The notes under the pieces were generated by a model. It had not been told where the DNA came from, ran no database searches, and saw only the letters and a list, made by a program, of their open reading frames with translations. From assembly GCA_017614795.1 (NCBI GenBank), contig JAGABD010000073.1:1-7525 (forward strand): DNA of 7,525 nt, written 5' to 3'. Position 1 is the first letter of the stretch. Each line of letters starts with the position of its first letter. Positions 1-7,291 of the stretch are shown piece by piece. Source of the DNA: Bacteroidales bacterium (GTDB taxonomy: Bacteria > Bacteroidota > Bacteroidia > Bacteroidales > UBA932). The position numbers were made by a program, and so were the translations under genes.

Positions 1-1
1 G

Positions 2-412
2 CAGCACCTGCTCGGCATCCTCGACAAGCTCCTGACCGTTCTGCCGGAATATGCCGACAAGGCCACCGGAATGTGGTACCAGGTGCTGGACTGCCCCGGG
101 CGCGAGGGCAATTACGTCGAATCCACCTGCTCGGCGATGTTTACCTACGCCTATCTCAAGGCAGTGCAGAAGGGATATGCGCCGCAGTATAAGGACTACG
201 CGCGCGAACTCTACCGCAATCTGGTGAAGACCTTTATCCGCGAAAAACGCGGCACCGTCAGCCTTACCCGCTGCTGCGCCGTGGCCGGTCTTGGCGGCAA
301 GGATAACCGCGACGGCAGTTTCGAGTATTATATCAGCGAAAAGATATGCGACAACGACCCCAAGGGGGTGGGCCCTTTCATCTGGGCATCGCTTTTGTAT
401 GAAAAACAATAG
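2..412 (+). CDS. GH105 unsaturated rhamnogalacturonyl/uronyl hydrolase, C-terminal part (5' end outside window)
   Basis: The frame is open from base 2 to a TAG stop at 410-412 and gives 136 residues; the ATG at 71 is internal, because clear family sequence continues through it. Family members are usually about 350-400 residues, so roughly the last third is visible. Seen: WYQVLDCPGREGNYVES, then GLGG and RDGSFEYYISE, then NDPKGVGPF near the end, in the order typical of the C-terminal half of the GH105 (YteR-like) alpha/alpha barrel. The catalytic Asp of the family lies upstream and cannot be checked. Known role of the family: hydration-type hydrolysis that releases 4,5-unsaturated uronic acid from the non-reducing end of oligosaccharides left by pectin lyases. 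The pectate lyase gene starts 3 bases downstream, so the two are almost certainly co-transcribed and act in sequence. The signal peptide, and so the cellular location, is not visible. The exact linkage preference (Rha, GalA or other) is unknown. Confidence 0.9.
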   Translation, partial: QHLLGILDKLLTVLPEYADKATGMWYQVLDCPGREGNYVESTCSAMFTYAYLKAVQKGYAPQYKDYARELYRNLVKTFIREKRGTVSLTRCCAVAGLGGKDNRDGSFEYYISEKICDNDPKGVGPFIWASLLYEKQ

Positions 413-415
413 AAT

Positions 416-2074
416 ATGAGTATCAAGAATATATTGAGCCTGAGCGCCTGCATCGCAGTGATGCTTCTCGGATGCGGCGGCAGCAAGGAAGAAACCAAGC
501 CCTCCAACAAGCAGGAGCCCACCGACAATCCCGCTTCGCAGTACGACGTTTTTTATTCCCAGTTCATGATTCCGGCCACCGAAGAGTATTTGCCCGAGAC
601 TCTCGCCTTCCCGGGAGCTGAAGGCTGTGGAAAGTTTACCTCCGGAGGGCGCGGGGGCGACGTCTATCACGTCACCAATCTTAACGACAGCGGTCCCGGA
701 AGCCTGCGCTACGGCATCGAGGAACTTAAAACCCTGGAGCAGCAGGGCAAGCGCAAACCCCGCACGATAGTCTTCGACGTGGCTGGCATCATCAATCTCC
801 AGAGCGACCTCTGCATCTGGATGGGCGACCTCACCATTGCGGGACAGACCGCCCCGGGCGACGGCATTTGCATAAAGAATTATCCGCTCAAATTCAAGGA
901 TACGGATGTCTCGGGCTACCAGGACCCGCATAATGTGATTATACGCTTCATCCGCTGCCGCATGGGCGACGAAGCCAAGACGGCCGACGACGCCATGACG
1001 GGCAGGCGCACCCATCACGTGATTATCGACCACTGCTCGCTTTCCTGGTGCACTGACGAATGCGCGTCGTTCTACGACAACAGCGACTTTACAATGCAGT
1101 GGTGCTTCATAACCGAGAGCCTCTTCTACTCGGTGCATGGCAAGGGTGCCCACGGCTATGGCGGCATCTGGGGCGGGAAGAGAGCATCTTTCCATCACAA
1201 TCTGCTGGCGCATCACACCTCGCGTACGCCCCGCCTCTGCGGGAGCCGCTACTCGGGCAAGCCCGACGAAGAACAGGTGGAGATTGTCAACAACGTCTTC
1301 TACAACTGGGGTCCCATCAACGGAGGCTATGCAGGAGAAGGCGGCAGTTACAACTTCATCAACAACTACTATAAGCCGGGCCCGGCCACCAGCAACAAGA
1401 ACAATTTGGTATACAAGATCTTCGAGCCAAATGCAGATAACGGTTCCAATAATAATGTGGAGGGGGTTACAGGCGTATTCTTCCTGAAAGGGAATTATTT
1501 CGACTCTTCCTGCAGCGCCCTCAGCGAAACCCAGAAGGACCTGTGCGCCTCGGTCAACTCCGACAACTGGGCTGGGCTTCTGCCCAAAGGCATCGAGAAT
1601 ACAGCAAGCCTTAAACAAGATACCCCTTTTGATTGGGATAACAGTATACGACCTTCCCATTCCGCGAGAGCTGCATTCGACCGTGTGCTGGAATACGGCG
1701 GAGCCTGTCTCAAACGGGATAATGTGGATGAGCGCATCGCCCTCGAAGTACACAACGGCACGACTACATATACCGGATCTTCGGATAGCAGCGAGAAGGC
1801 TTCCAAGTACGGCAGCTACAATCTGGGCGGCATAATCGACACCCAGTCTGACGTCCACGGATGGCCTGTCTATCAAGCTTTATCCGAAGAAGTGGCCCTC
1901 AACACCGACACCGACGGCGACGGCATGCCCGACTGGTTCGAGACCAAGTTCTTGCTGGATCCTGCAAACGCTGCCGACGGCAATGAAAAGACTCTCGACA
2001 TCAGGAAACATTATACCAATCTGGAGATGTACCTGCACTATCTTGTCAGGGAAATCGTGGCACATCAACAATAA
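416..2074 (+). CDS. PL1-family pectate lyase, surface lipoprotein
   Basis: A 552-residue lipoprotein. Residues 1-19 form a signal peptide with lipobox LLGC (lipidated Cys20), followed by GGSKEE, which resembles a Bacteroidota lipoprotein export signal, so cell-surface display is likely. The lyase domain starts at [18 protein letters not shown] (64-81) and continues with [16 protein letters not shown] (86-101), [10 protein letters not shown] (117-126) and [14 protein letters not shown] (141-154), all typical of PL1 parallel beta-helix lyases. DDA (191-193), [10 protein letters not shown] (202-211) and DE (214-215) lie where the family places its calcium-binding and active-site acids. Arg270 in SRTPR is the probable catalytic base, by analogy with the RxPxxR motif; the second Arg of that motif is replaced by Cys275. 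Near the C-terminus [12 protein letters not shown] (498-509) is a calcium-binding loop common in Bacteroidota PL1 enzymes. Known reaction: beta-elimination of homogalacturonan to 4,5-unsaturated oligomers. It follows GH105 by 3 bases and has no Shine-Dalgarno. Pectate lyase versus pectin lyase is not settled. Confidence 0.93.
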   Translation: MSIKNILSLSACIAVMLLGCGGSKEETKPSNKQEPTDNPASQYDVFYSQFMIPATEEYLPETLAFPGAEGCGKFTSGGRGGDVYHVTNLNDSGPGSLRYGIEELKTLEQQGKRKPRTIVFDVAGIINLQSDLCIWMGDLTIAGQTAPGDGICIKNYPLKFKDTDVSGYQDPHNVIIRFIRCRMGDEAKTADDAMTGRRTHHVIIDHCSLSWCTDECASFYDNSDFTMQWCFITESLFYSVHGKGAHGYGGIWGGKRASFHHNLLAHHTSRTPRLCGSRYSGKPDEEQVEIVNNVFYNWGPINGGYAGEGGSYNFINNYYKPGPATSNKNNLVYKIFEPNADNGSNNNVEGVTGVFFLKGNYFDSSCSALSETQKDLCASVNSDNWAGLLPKGIENTASLKQDTPFDWDNSIRPSHSARAAFDRVLEYGGACLKRDNVDERIALEVHNGTTTYTGSSDSSEKASKYGSYNLGGIIDTQSDVHGWPVYQALSEEVALNTDTDGDGMPDWFETKFLLDPANAADGNEKTLDIRKHYTNLEMYLHYLVREIVAHQQ

Positions 2075-2080
2075 TTGAAA

Positions 2081-2117
2081 ATTTTTTCCGTGCCCGTGCA
2101 CGGAAATAATATTTTTT
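2081..2117 (+). terminator. Probable intrinsic terminator of the GH105-PL1 unit
   Basis: A perfect 9-bp inverted repeat, TTTCCGTGC (2085-2093) and GCACGGAAA (2098-2106), encloses the 4-base loop CCGT. It extends outward by three more A-T pairs (2081-2083 with 2108-2110) across one T-T mismatch. Six T follow at 2112-2117, one base after the extended stem. It begins 6 bases after the lyase stop codon. This has the form of a rho-independent terminator. It lies directly upstream of the susC -7 element, so the same dyad could instead, or also, be an operator. Confidence 0.6.
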
Positions 2118-2119
2118 GC

Positions 2120-2127
2120 TATCTTTG
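2120..2127 (+). promoter_or_regulatory. Bacteroidota-type promoter -7 element for the susC operon
   Basis: TATCTTTG matches the Bacteroides -7 consensus TAnnTTTG exactly. Transcription would start a few bases downstream, near 2131-2135, leaving a leader of about 50 bases before the susC ATG. No TTTG or TTG stands at the usual -33 distance; that position (about 2094-2100) falls in the CCGTGCACGG palindrome. A missing -33 box would fit dependence on an activator such as a hybrid two-component or ECF/anti-sigma system, but no regulator gene is in the window. Confidence 0.65.
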
Positions 2128-2129
2128 TG

Positions 2130-2148
2130 CAGTTTAACATTTAAACTG
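2130..2148 (+). promoter_or_regulatory. Hairpin at the 5' end of the susC leader
   Basis: A perfect 8-bp inverted repeat, CAGTTTAA (2130-2137) and TTAAACTG (2141-2148), has a 3-base loop CAT. It starts 3 bases after the -7 box, so in RNA it would sit at or within a few bases of the transcript 5' end. It is AT-rich, has no T-run after it, and therefore does not look like a terminator. It could stabilise the transcript, or act at the DNA level as a binding site. The function is unknown. Confidence 0.45.
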
Positions 2149-2182
2149 TAACCAAATTATTAACTGCAGAATACCAGAAATC

Positions 2183-5100
2183 ATGACTAAGAAAGCATTA
2201 GCAGTGCTGCTTGGCCTCGTTTTCACTATCGTAGCTGGCGCCCAGACCGTTGTTCGCGGTGTGGTCACCGACGCTAACGGCGAGCCCCTCATGGGCGCGG
2301 GCGTATTCGTAAAGGGAACCACCATCGGTGTGGTGACCGGCCTTGACGGCGATTACGAAATCACCCTGCCCGCGGGCGCGGACGCGCTCACCTTCTCCTC
2401 CATAGGAATGGCTGAGCAGACCGTCCAGGTGGAAGGCCGCAGCAAAATCGATGTCACAATGTCCGATGACGCCACAGTCCTCGACGAGGTAGTGGTTGTG
2501 GGTTACGCCACAGTAAAGAGGCGCGACCTGCTCGGATCGGTCTCTTCGATGAGTTCCGACAAACTTACGGCACAGCCTGTCACGACAGTTAGCCAGGCCC
2601 TGTCCGGAAAGATGGCCGGTGTCTCCGTCGTCGCCACTGAAGGCGATCCCGATGCGGAAATCAAAATCCGCGTCCGCGGAGGCGGTTCCATTACCCAGGA
2701 CAGCAGCCCCCTCTACATCGTCGACGGCTTCCCGGTAGAATCCATCAACGACATTTCGTCCTCCGAAATCGCCTCCATCGACGTACTGAAGGACGCCTTC
2801 TCCACCGCCATCTACGGTAGCCGCGGAGCCAACGGCGTCATCATCATCACCACGAAGAGCGCGGCGAGGGGCGATAAAGTGAGCGTGGCGTTCAACTCCT
2901 ACTACGGCCGCAAGAAGATGGCCAACGCCAAAGCTATCAAGCCTATGGACGTGGAGAACTTCGTGAAGTTCCAGTACGAACTTGCCCAGCTCAACAACAA
3001 CGTCTCCTCGAAATATGAGCCCTATTTCGGACAGTTCTCCGACATCGGACTCTACAGCGGAATGGAGGGCAACGACTGGATTGACGCCGTATTCGGACGC
3101 ACCGGCGAAGTCTTTTCGGCCGACCTCAGCATCTCCGGCAAGGGCGACAAGCACAGCTGGTCCGTCACCTACGCCCACCTCGGCGACAAGGCCATAATGA
3201 CCGGTTCCGACTACAGCCGCGACAATGTCGGTTTCAAGGGCAACTTCAAGACTTCCAAGTCCACCAGCTTCGACGCCAACGTGCGCTACTCGCGCGTGAA
3301 CGTGCGCGGCGCGGGCGCGAATAGTATAAAGGATGCAGGCACCACTTCCGGCAACGGTCGTCTGAAACATGCAGTGCAGTACACCCCGATACCCATCAGC
3401 GCCGGCATCGACGATGACGACGAGGAATCCTACGGCGACAACGCTCCCCCTGTCACAAGCGTAAAGGACAATGACAGCAAGCGCCTCCGCACCACCCTCA
3501 ACATCAACGGTGCCTTCAACTGGAAGATTATCGACAACCTGAAGCTCAAGATTGAGGGCGGTATCGAGGATTTCCGCCAGACCGACGAGCATTTCTACGG
3601 TCTTACGACCTATCACGTGTACGGCAAGAAGACCAAGGTGCCCGGAACTCCTTCCAACCAGCACAAGGAGGCCTTCCGCACCCGCTACCGCAACACCAAT
3701 ACCCTCAATTACGACTTCAAGAACCTGCTTGGAAACAAGGACCACGAGCTCACCGCCCTCATCGGCCAGGAACTCACCGTCACCAAGAGCAACACGCTCA
3801 CCATGATGGTAGACGGCTTCCCTTCGTTCTTCACCTCCGAACAGGCCTGGAACTATATGTCTTCCGCCTCCGGTCAGTCCATCGGCGAGACGGGCTACAT
3901 CTCCAACAACACCACGCTCAGCAACACCTACGCCGCCAACGACGTACTGCTCTCGTTCTTCGCCCGTGCGAACTACGACTACAAGCATAAATACTCGCTC
4001 GGCGCAACGCTCCGTGTTGACGGCTCGTCCAAGTTCGCCAATCCCTGGGGATTCTTCCCTTCGGCCGCTGCGTCCTGGACCATCAGCAACGAGCCCTGGA
4101 TGGACTTCAGCAGGGGCTGGCTCGACCAATTGAAACTCCGCTACAGCTTTGGTACCGCCGGTAACAACAACGTTCCTTCCGGCATCCTGAACAAGGAATT
4201 CCGTTCCTACACCGATTCCTTCATCAGCTTGAGCGGCAACTACTATGCGACCCTCAAGGACGAGGAAGGCAAGTTCATCCTGAACAATCCCGACCTCAAG
4301 TGGGAAACCACATACACCCATAACATCGGCTTCGACTTCAGCATCTTGCACAGCAAGCTGAGCGGTAGCATCGAAGTCTACCAGAACGACACCAAGGACC
4401 TGCTCATCAACTTCCCCATCCAGGGATCAGGTTACCAGAGGCAGTTCCGCAATGCCGGTTCCACCCGCAACCGCGGCGCCGAACTCACCTTGAACGCTCC
4501 AATTATCACAAAGAAGGACTTCTCGCTGAACTTCAGCGGCAACATTTCTTATAATAAGAACGAAGTAACCGACCTCGGCGGATTGGAATCCATCTCCGCT
4601 TATTCCGGATGGGCTTCCAACGATATCGACCAGGACTTCATCGTGCTTACCGGCAAGCCCCTCGGCAATATCTACGGCTACGTTTCCGACGGATACTACA
4701 CTGTGGATGACTTTCAGGGATACATCGGTGGCAAGTGGGTCCTCAAGGACGGCGTCGCCGACGACAGTGCGATTATCGGCAGCAAGTACCTGATGCCCGG
4801 CGCAATGAAGCTGAAGAACCTCGACGGTTCCGCCGACAACAAGGTCACTGCGGCCGACCGCCAGATCATCGGCAACACCCTCGCCGACTTCGCCGGCGGT
4901 TTCTCCTTCAACGCCTACTGGAAGGGCTTCGACTTCGCAGCCAACTTCGCCTACATGATCGGCAACGACGTCTACAACGCCAATAAGATCGAGTTCAGTT
5001 CTTCACGCAAGTGGAACAACCGCAACCTCATAGACGGCATGTCGCTCCAGAATCGCTGGACAGCCATCGACTGGACCACCGGTGACCTGATTACCGATCC

Positions 5101-5434
5101 CGACGCGCTCGCAGCCGCCAACAAGGGCAAGAGCATGTGGACCCCGTTCCAGCAGAACGCGGTCCTCACCGACTGGGCAGTCGAGGACGGTTCGTTCCTC
5201 CGTCTGCAGAGCGTGACTCTCGGCTACACCCTACCCGAAACCCTCACCCAGAGGGTCCATCTCAAGAAGGTGCGCTTCTATGTGACTGGCACCAACCTCT
5301 TCTGCCTCACAGGCTATTCCGGCTACGACCCCGAAGTGGATACCAGGCGCGCGACGCCTCTTACCCCGGGTGTCGACTATTCCGCCTATCCCAAGAGCAT
5401 AGGCTGGGTGGCAGGTCTCAATCTCACATTTTAA
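2183..5434 (+). CDS. susC: SusC/RagA-family TonB-dependent outer-membrane transporter
   Basis: A 1083-residue outer-membrane transporter, in the usual size range for SusC proteins. The signal peptide is residues 1-20, with probable cleavage at AGA|Q. Residues about 22-95 form the carboxypeptidase-regulatory-like (CarbopepD_reg_2) domain. The TonB box region is LDEVVVVGY (100-108). The plug (about 115-228) carries IRVRGGGSI, PLYIVDGFPV and LKDAFSTAIYGSRGANG (202-218), a near-consensus SusC signature. The remainder is the 22-strand barrel, ending in NLTF with a terminal Phe as expected for BAM-inserted proteins. An acidic run, DDDDEE, at 410-415 probably lies in an extracellular loop. Known role: TonB/ExbBD-driven import of oligosaccharides, with SusD as a lid over the barrel. 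The ligand is inferred as pectic oligosaccharides from the neighbouring PL1 and GH105. The ATG at 2183 is chosen because the signal peptide starts there; there is no Shine-Dalgarno. The symbol denotes the family, not the starch-specific gene. Confidence 0.96.
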   Translation: MTKKALAVLLGLVFTIVAGAQTVVRGVVTDANGEPLMGAGVFVKGTTIGVVTGLDGDYEITLPAGADALTFSSIGMAEQTVQVEGRSKIDVTMSDDATVLDEVVVVGYATVKRRDLLGSVSSMSSDKLTAQPVTTVSQALSGKMAGVSVVATEGDPDAEIKIRVRGGGSITQDSSPLYIVDGFPVESINDISSSEIASIDVLKDAFSTAIYGSRGANGVIIITTKSAARGDKVSVAFNSYYGRKKMANAKAIKPMDVENFVKFQYELAQLNNNVSSKYEPYFGQFSDIGLYSGMEGNDWIDAVFGRTGEVFSADLSISGKGDKHSWSVTYAHLGDKAIMTGSDYSRDNVGFKGNFKTSKSTSFDANVRYSRVNVRGAGANSIKDAGTTSGNGRLKHAVQYTPIPISAGIDDDDEESYGDNAPPVTSVKDNDSKRLRTTLNINGAFNWKIIDNLKLKIEGGIEDFRQTDEHFYGLTTYHVYGKKTKVPGTPSNQHKEAFRTRYRNTNTLNYDFKNLLGNKDHELTALIGQELTVTKSNTLTMMVDGFPSFFTSEQAWNYMSSASGQSIGETGYISNNTTLSNTYAANDVLLSFFARANYDYKHKYSLGATLRVDGSSKFANPWGFFPSAAASWTISNEPWMDFSRGWLDQLKLRYSFGTAGNNNVPSGILNKEFRSYTDSFISLSGNYYATLKDEEGKFILNNPDLKWETTYTHNIGFDFSILHSKLSGSIEVYQNDTKDLLINFPIQGSGYQRQFRNAGSTRNRGAELTLNAPIITKKDFSLNFSGNISYNKNEVTDLGGLESISAYSGWASNDIDQDFIVLTGKPLGNIYGYVSDGYYTVDDFQGYIGGKWVLKDGVADDSAIIGSKYLMPGAMKLKNLDGSADNKVTAADRQIIGNTLADFAGGFSFNAYWKGFDFAANFAYMIGNDVYNANKIEFSSSRKWNNRNLIDGMSLQNRWTAIDWTTGDLITDPDALAAANKGKSMWTPFQQNAVLTDWAVEDGSFLRLQSVTLGYTLPETLTQRVHLKKVRFYVTGTNLFCLTGYSGYDPEVDTRRATPLTPGVDYSAYPKSIGWVAGLNLTF

Positions 5435-5446
5435 ACGACCGTGAAG

Positions 5447-7291
5447 ATGAAAAAGATATTATACACAGTGTGCATGGTGATAATCGCGCTCGCCGCGACG
5501 TCCTGCGAAGGACTGCTCAAGCCCGAGTCCAAATCGTCCTTCCAGGAAGAGACCATCTTCTCGAACTACAATCTGGCAGAAGGCGCGGTCTTCGGCATTT
5601 ACGACATGTTCACAAAGGACAAGTCCTACCGCAACCGCTTCCTCACCTGGTACGGCTTCAATACCGACATAGAGTGGTACAACAGTTTCACCCACGGTGA
5701 TATGAAGTCCGATATTGCGACCTACGAGTGCAGCACCACAAGCCAGACCAACACTCTCAACGAAAACGACGGCTGCTACAGCCTGATGTATCTTGCTGTC
5801 GAGCGCGCCAACGTGGCCATCAGAGGTCTGCGCAAGTACGGCGAGACCGAAAACAGCGCCAATATGGCATACCTGCTCGGAGAGGCCCTGACCCTGCGCG
5901 CAATGCTCTACTACGACCTTGTGAAGGCCTGGGGAGATGTGCCCGCGCGCTTCAATCCCACCGAAGAAAAGACCATCTACGTGCCCCGCAGCAACAGGGA
6001 CGTCATCTACAAGCAGATTCTTGCCGACCTCGAAGAGGCAGTCGGGTATCTCCCCTATCCCGGCAAGGACAGCCGCACTTCCCGCACCGACCGCGTGAAC
6101 AAGGTCTTCGCCGAAGGCCTCTACGGCCGTGTCGCCCTTGCGGCTTCGGGATATGCGATGCGTCCGGATGACGGTGCGCAGGGCACTCACGCCCAGGGTA
6201 GCATCCGTCTCAGCAACGATCCCACACTCGCCAAGTCGGTGCTTTATCCCAAGGCCCTCGTGCTTCTGAAAGATGCCATCGCCCATGGCGGATGCCATCT
6301 GGACACCGATTATGCCGCCTACTGGAAGCGCCAGAGCTCCAAGCAGAACCTCAGTTGGGACGGCGAGACTCTCTTCGTTATTCCCAACGGAGATAGCCGC
6401 GGACGCTGGAATACCGACTTTGCGGTGAGATGCTCCAAGGGCACCCGCTATAATCCCGGCGCATCCGATCGCGGAGGCTCCGCGGGCCCCGTTCCTTCCT
6501 TCTACTGGAAGTATGACGCCCGCGACATCCGCCGCGACAATACCTGCGCCAACTACAAGTGGGACGAGAACGACGAACTCGCTCCCGCAGGAATCGGCAC
6601 CTGGTACTTCGCCAAATACCGTCTGGACTATACTCCCGGCTATGACGGAGGCACCGACGACGGCGTAAAGCCAGTTGTAATGCGCTATTCCGACGTGCTG
6701 CTCATGGCGGCCGAAATGGAGAACGAGGTGAATAACGGCCCCGACGCCGACGCCAAGGCATGGCTGCTCGAGGTTCGCAAGCGCGCATTCCGCGGCAACG
6801 AGGATGTCGCCACAGCCTATGTGAACGGCCTCGCAACGAAGGATGCCTTCTTTAACGCCATCGTGGATGAACGCGCCCTCGAGTTCTGCGGCGAGTTCCT
6901 CCGCAAGGCGGACCTCATCCGCTGGAACATGCTCAAGGCAAAGCTCGATGCAGTGAAGGTCGAACTTGCAGCCCTCCGCGACCGCACTGGTGCATTCAGC
7001 ACCCTGCCCGAGGACATCTACTACAAGTACGACGACGCTGCCGAGACCATCACCATCTGGGGCCTCAACCCCGGCGAGACCACCAGGCCCGCAGGCAATT
7101 GGGAAAAGAAAGCCGGATACTATGCCAAGGTCAAGGACGAAAGCAACAAGGACACCGGTCTCTACCAGGCCCGTATCGACGGCATCTACACCACTGCGGA
7201 AAACATGGAGTGGTATATGTACTGGCCCATCTTCTCTTCCCAGATAAGCAGCAGCATGGGATCTCTTGTTAACGACTATTATTATGAATAA
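5447..7291 (+). CDS. susD: SusD/RagB-family glycan-binding surface lipoprotein
   Basis: A 614-residue lipoprotein counted from the ATG at 5447. A GTG at 5441 is in frame but adds only two residues; the ATG gives a normal signal peptide, MKKILYTV onward, with lipobox LAATSC (Cys20). Family motifs run in order: GEALTLRAMLYYDLVKAWGD (145-164) in the TPR-like helical part; VVMRYSDVLLMAAE (410-423); DERALEFCGEFLRKADLIRW (474-493); and WPIFSSQI near the end (from 593). Known role: binds glycan at the cell surface and forms a lidded complex with SusC, whose gene ends 12 bases upstream. Length is slightly above the common 500-600. Inferred ligand: homogalacturonan-derived oligosaccharides. From its codon 6 on, the gene contains no Leu TTA or CTA and no Ser TCA codon. 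The next gene starts in or just after its stop codon, which suggests one operon and perhaps translational coupling. Confidence 0.95.
   Translation: MKKILYTVCMVIIALAATSCEGLLKPESKSSFQEETIFSNYNLAEGAVFGIYDMFTKDKSYRNRFLTWYGFNTDIEWYNSFTHGDMKSDIATYECSTTSQTNTLNENDGCYSLMYLAVERANVAIRGLRKYGETENSANMAYLLGEALTLRAMLYYDLVKAWGDVPARFNPTEEKTIYVPRSNRDVIYKQILADLEEAVGYLPYPGKDSRTSRTDRVNKVFAEGLYGRVALAASGYAMRPDDGAQGTHAQGSIRLSNDPTLAKSVLYPKALVLLKDAIAHGGCHLDTDYAAYWKRQSSKQNLSWDGETLFVIPNGDSRGRWNTDFAVRCSKGTRYNPGASDRGGSAGPVPSFYWKYDARDIRRDNTCANYKWDENDELAPAGIGTWYFAKYRLDYTPGYDGGTDDGVKPVVMRYSDVLLMAAEMENEVNNGPDADAKAWLLEVRKRAFRGNEDVATAYVNGLATKDAFFNAIVDERALEFCGEFLRKADLIRWNMLKAKLDAVKVELAALRDRTGAFSTLPEDIYYKYDDAAETITIWGLNPGETTRPAGNWEKKAGYYAKVKDESNKDTGLYQARIDGIYTTAENMEWYMYWPIFSSQISSSMGSLVNDYYYE

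Noticed and set aside
1060..1487. Two shorter + strand frames (1060-1374 and 1137-1487) within the lyase gene
   Set aside because: They lie inside the conserved PL1 core in alternate frames and give low-complexity Arg/Thr/Ser-rich products.
1430..1680. Lower GC and AAT repeats in the second half of the lyase gene, possibly a transferred segment
   Set aside because: The hand-counted lines (42% and 48% GC) are lower than the 58-60% lines in susC and susD, but the frame is intact, there are no flanking repeats, and Asn-rich beta-helix turns explain the AAT/AAC runs.
2094..2103. Palindrome CCGTGCACGG as a mobile-element end or attachment site
   Set aside because: There is no transposase, integrase, target duplication or second copy in the window; a regulatory or terminator role fits the position better.
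2141..2169. TTAAACTG and TTAACTGCAG as a direct-repeat operator in the leader
   Set aside because: The copies differ by an inserted base and are short and AT-rich; the match is close to what chance would give. The hairpin is the stronger signal.
2198..4351. A 717-codon open frame on the - strand inside susC
   Set aside because: Its codons are exactly in register with susC, so stops could arise only from sense TTA, CTA or TCA codons, which this GC-rich gene avoids. The translation is Gly/Val/Glu-rich with no recognisable domain.
5137..5700. A 187-codon + strand frame spanning the susC-susD junction
   Set aside because: It overlaps both strongly supported genes in another frame, is rich in Arg/Pro/His as expected for a shifted reading of GC-rich DNA, and has no family features.
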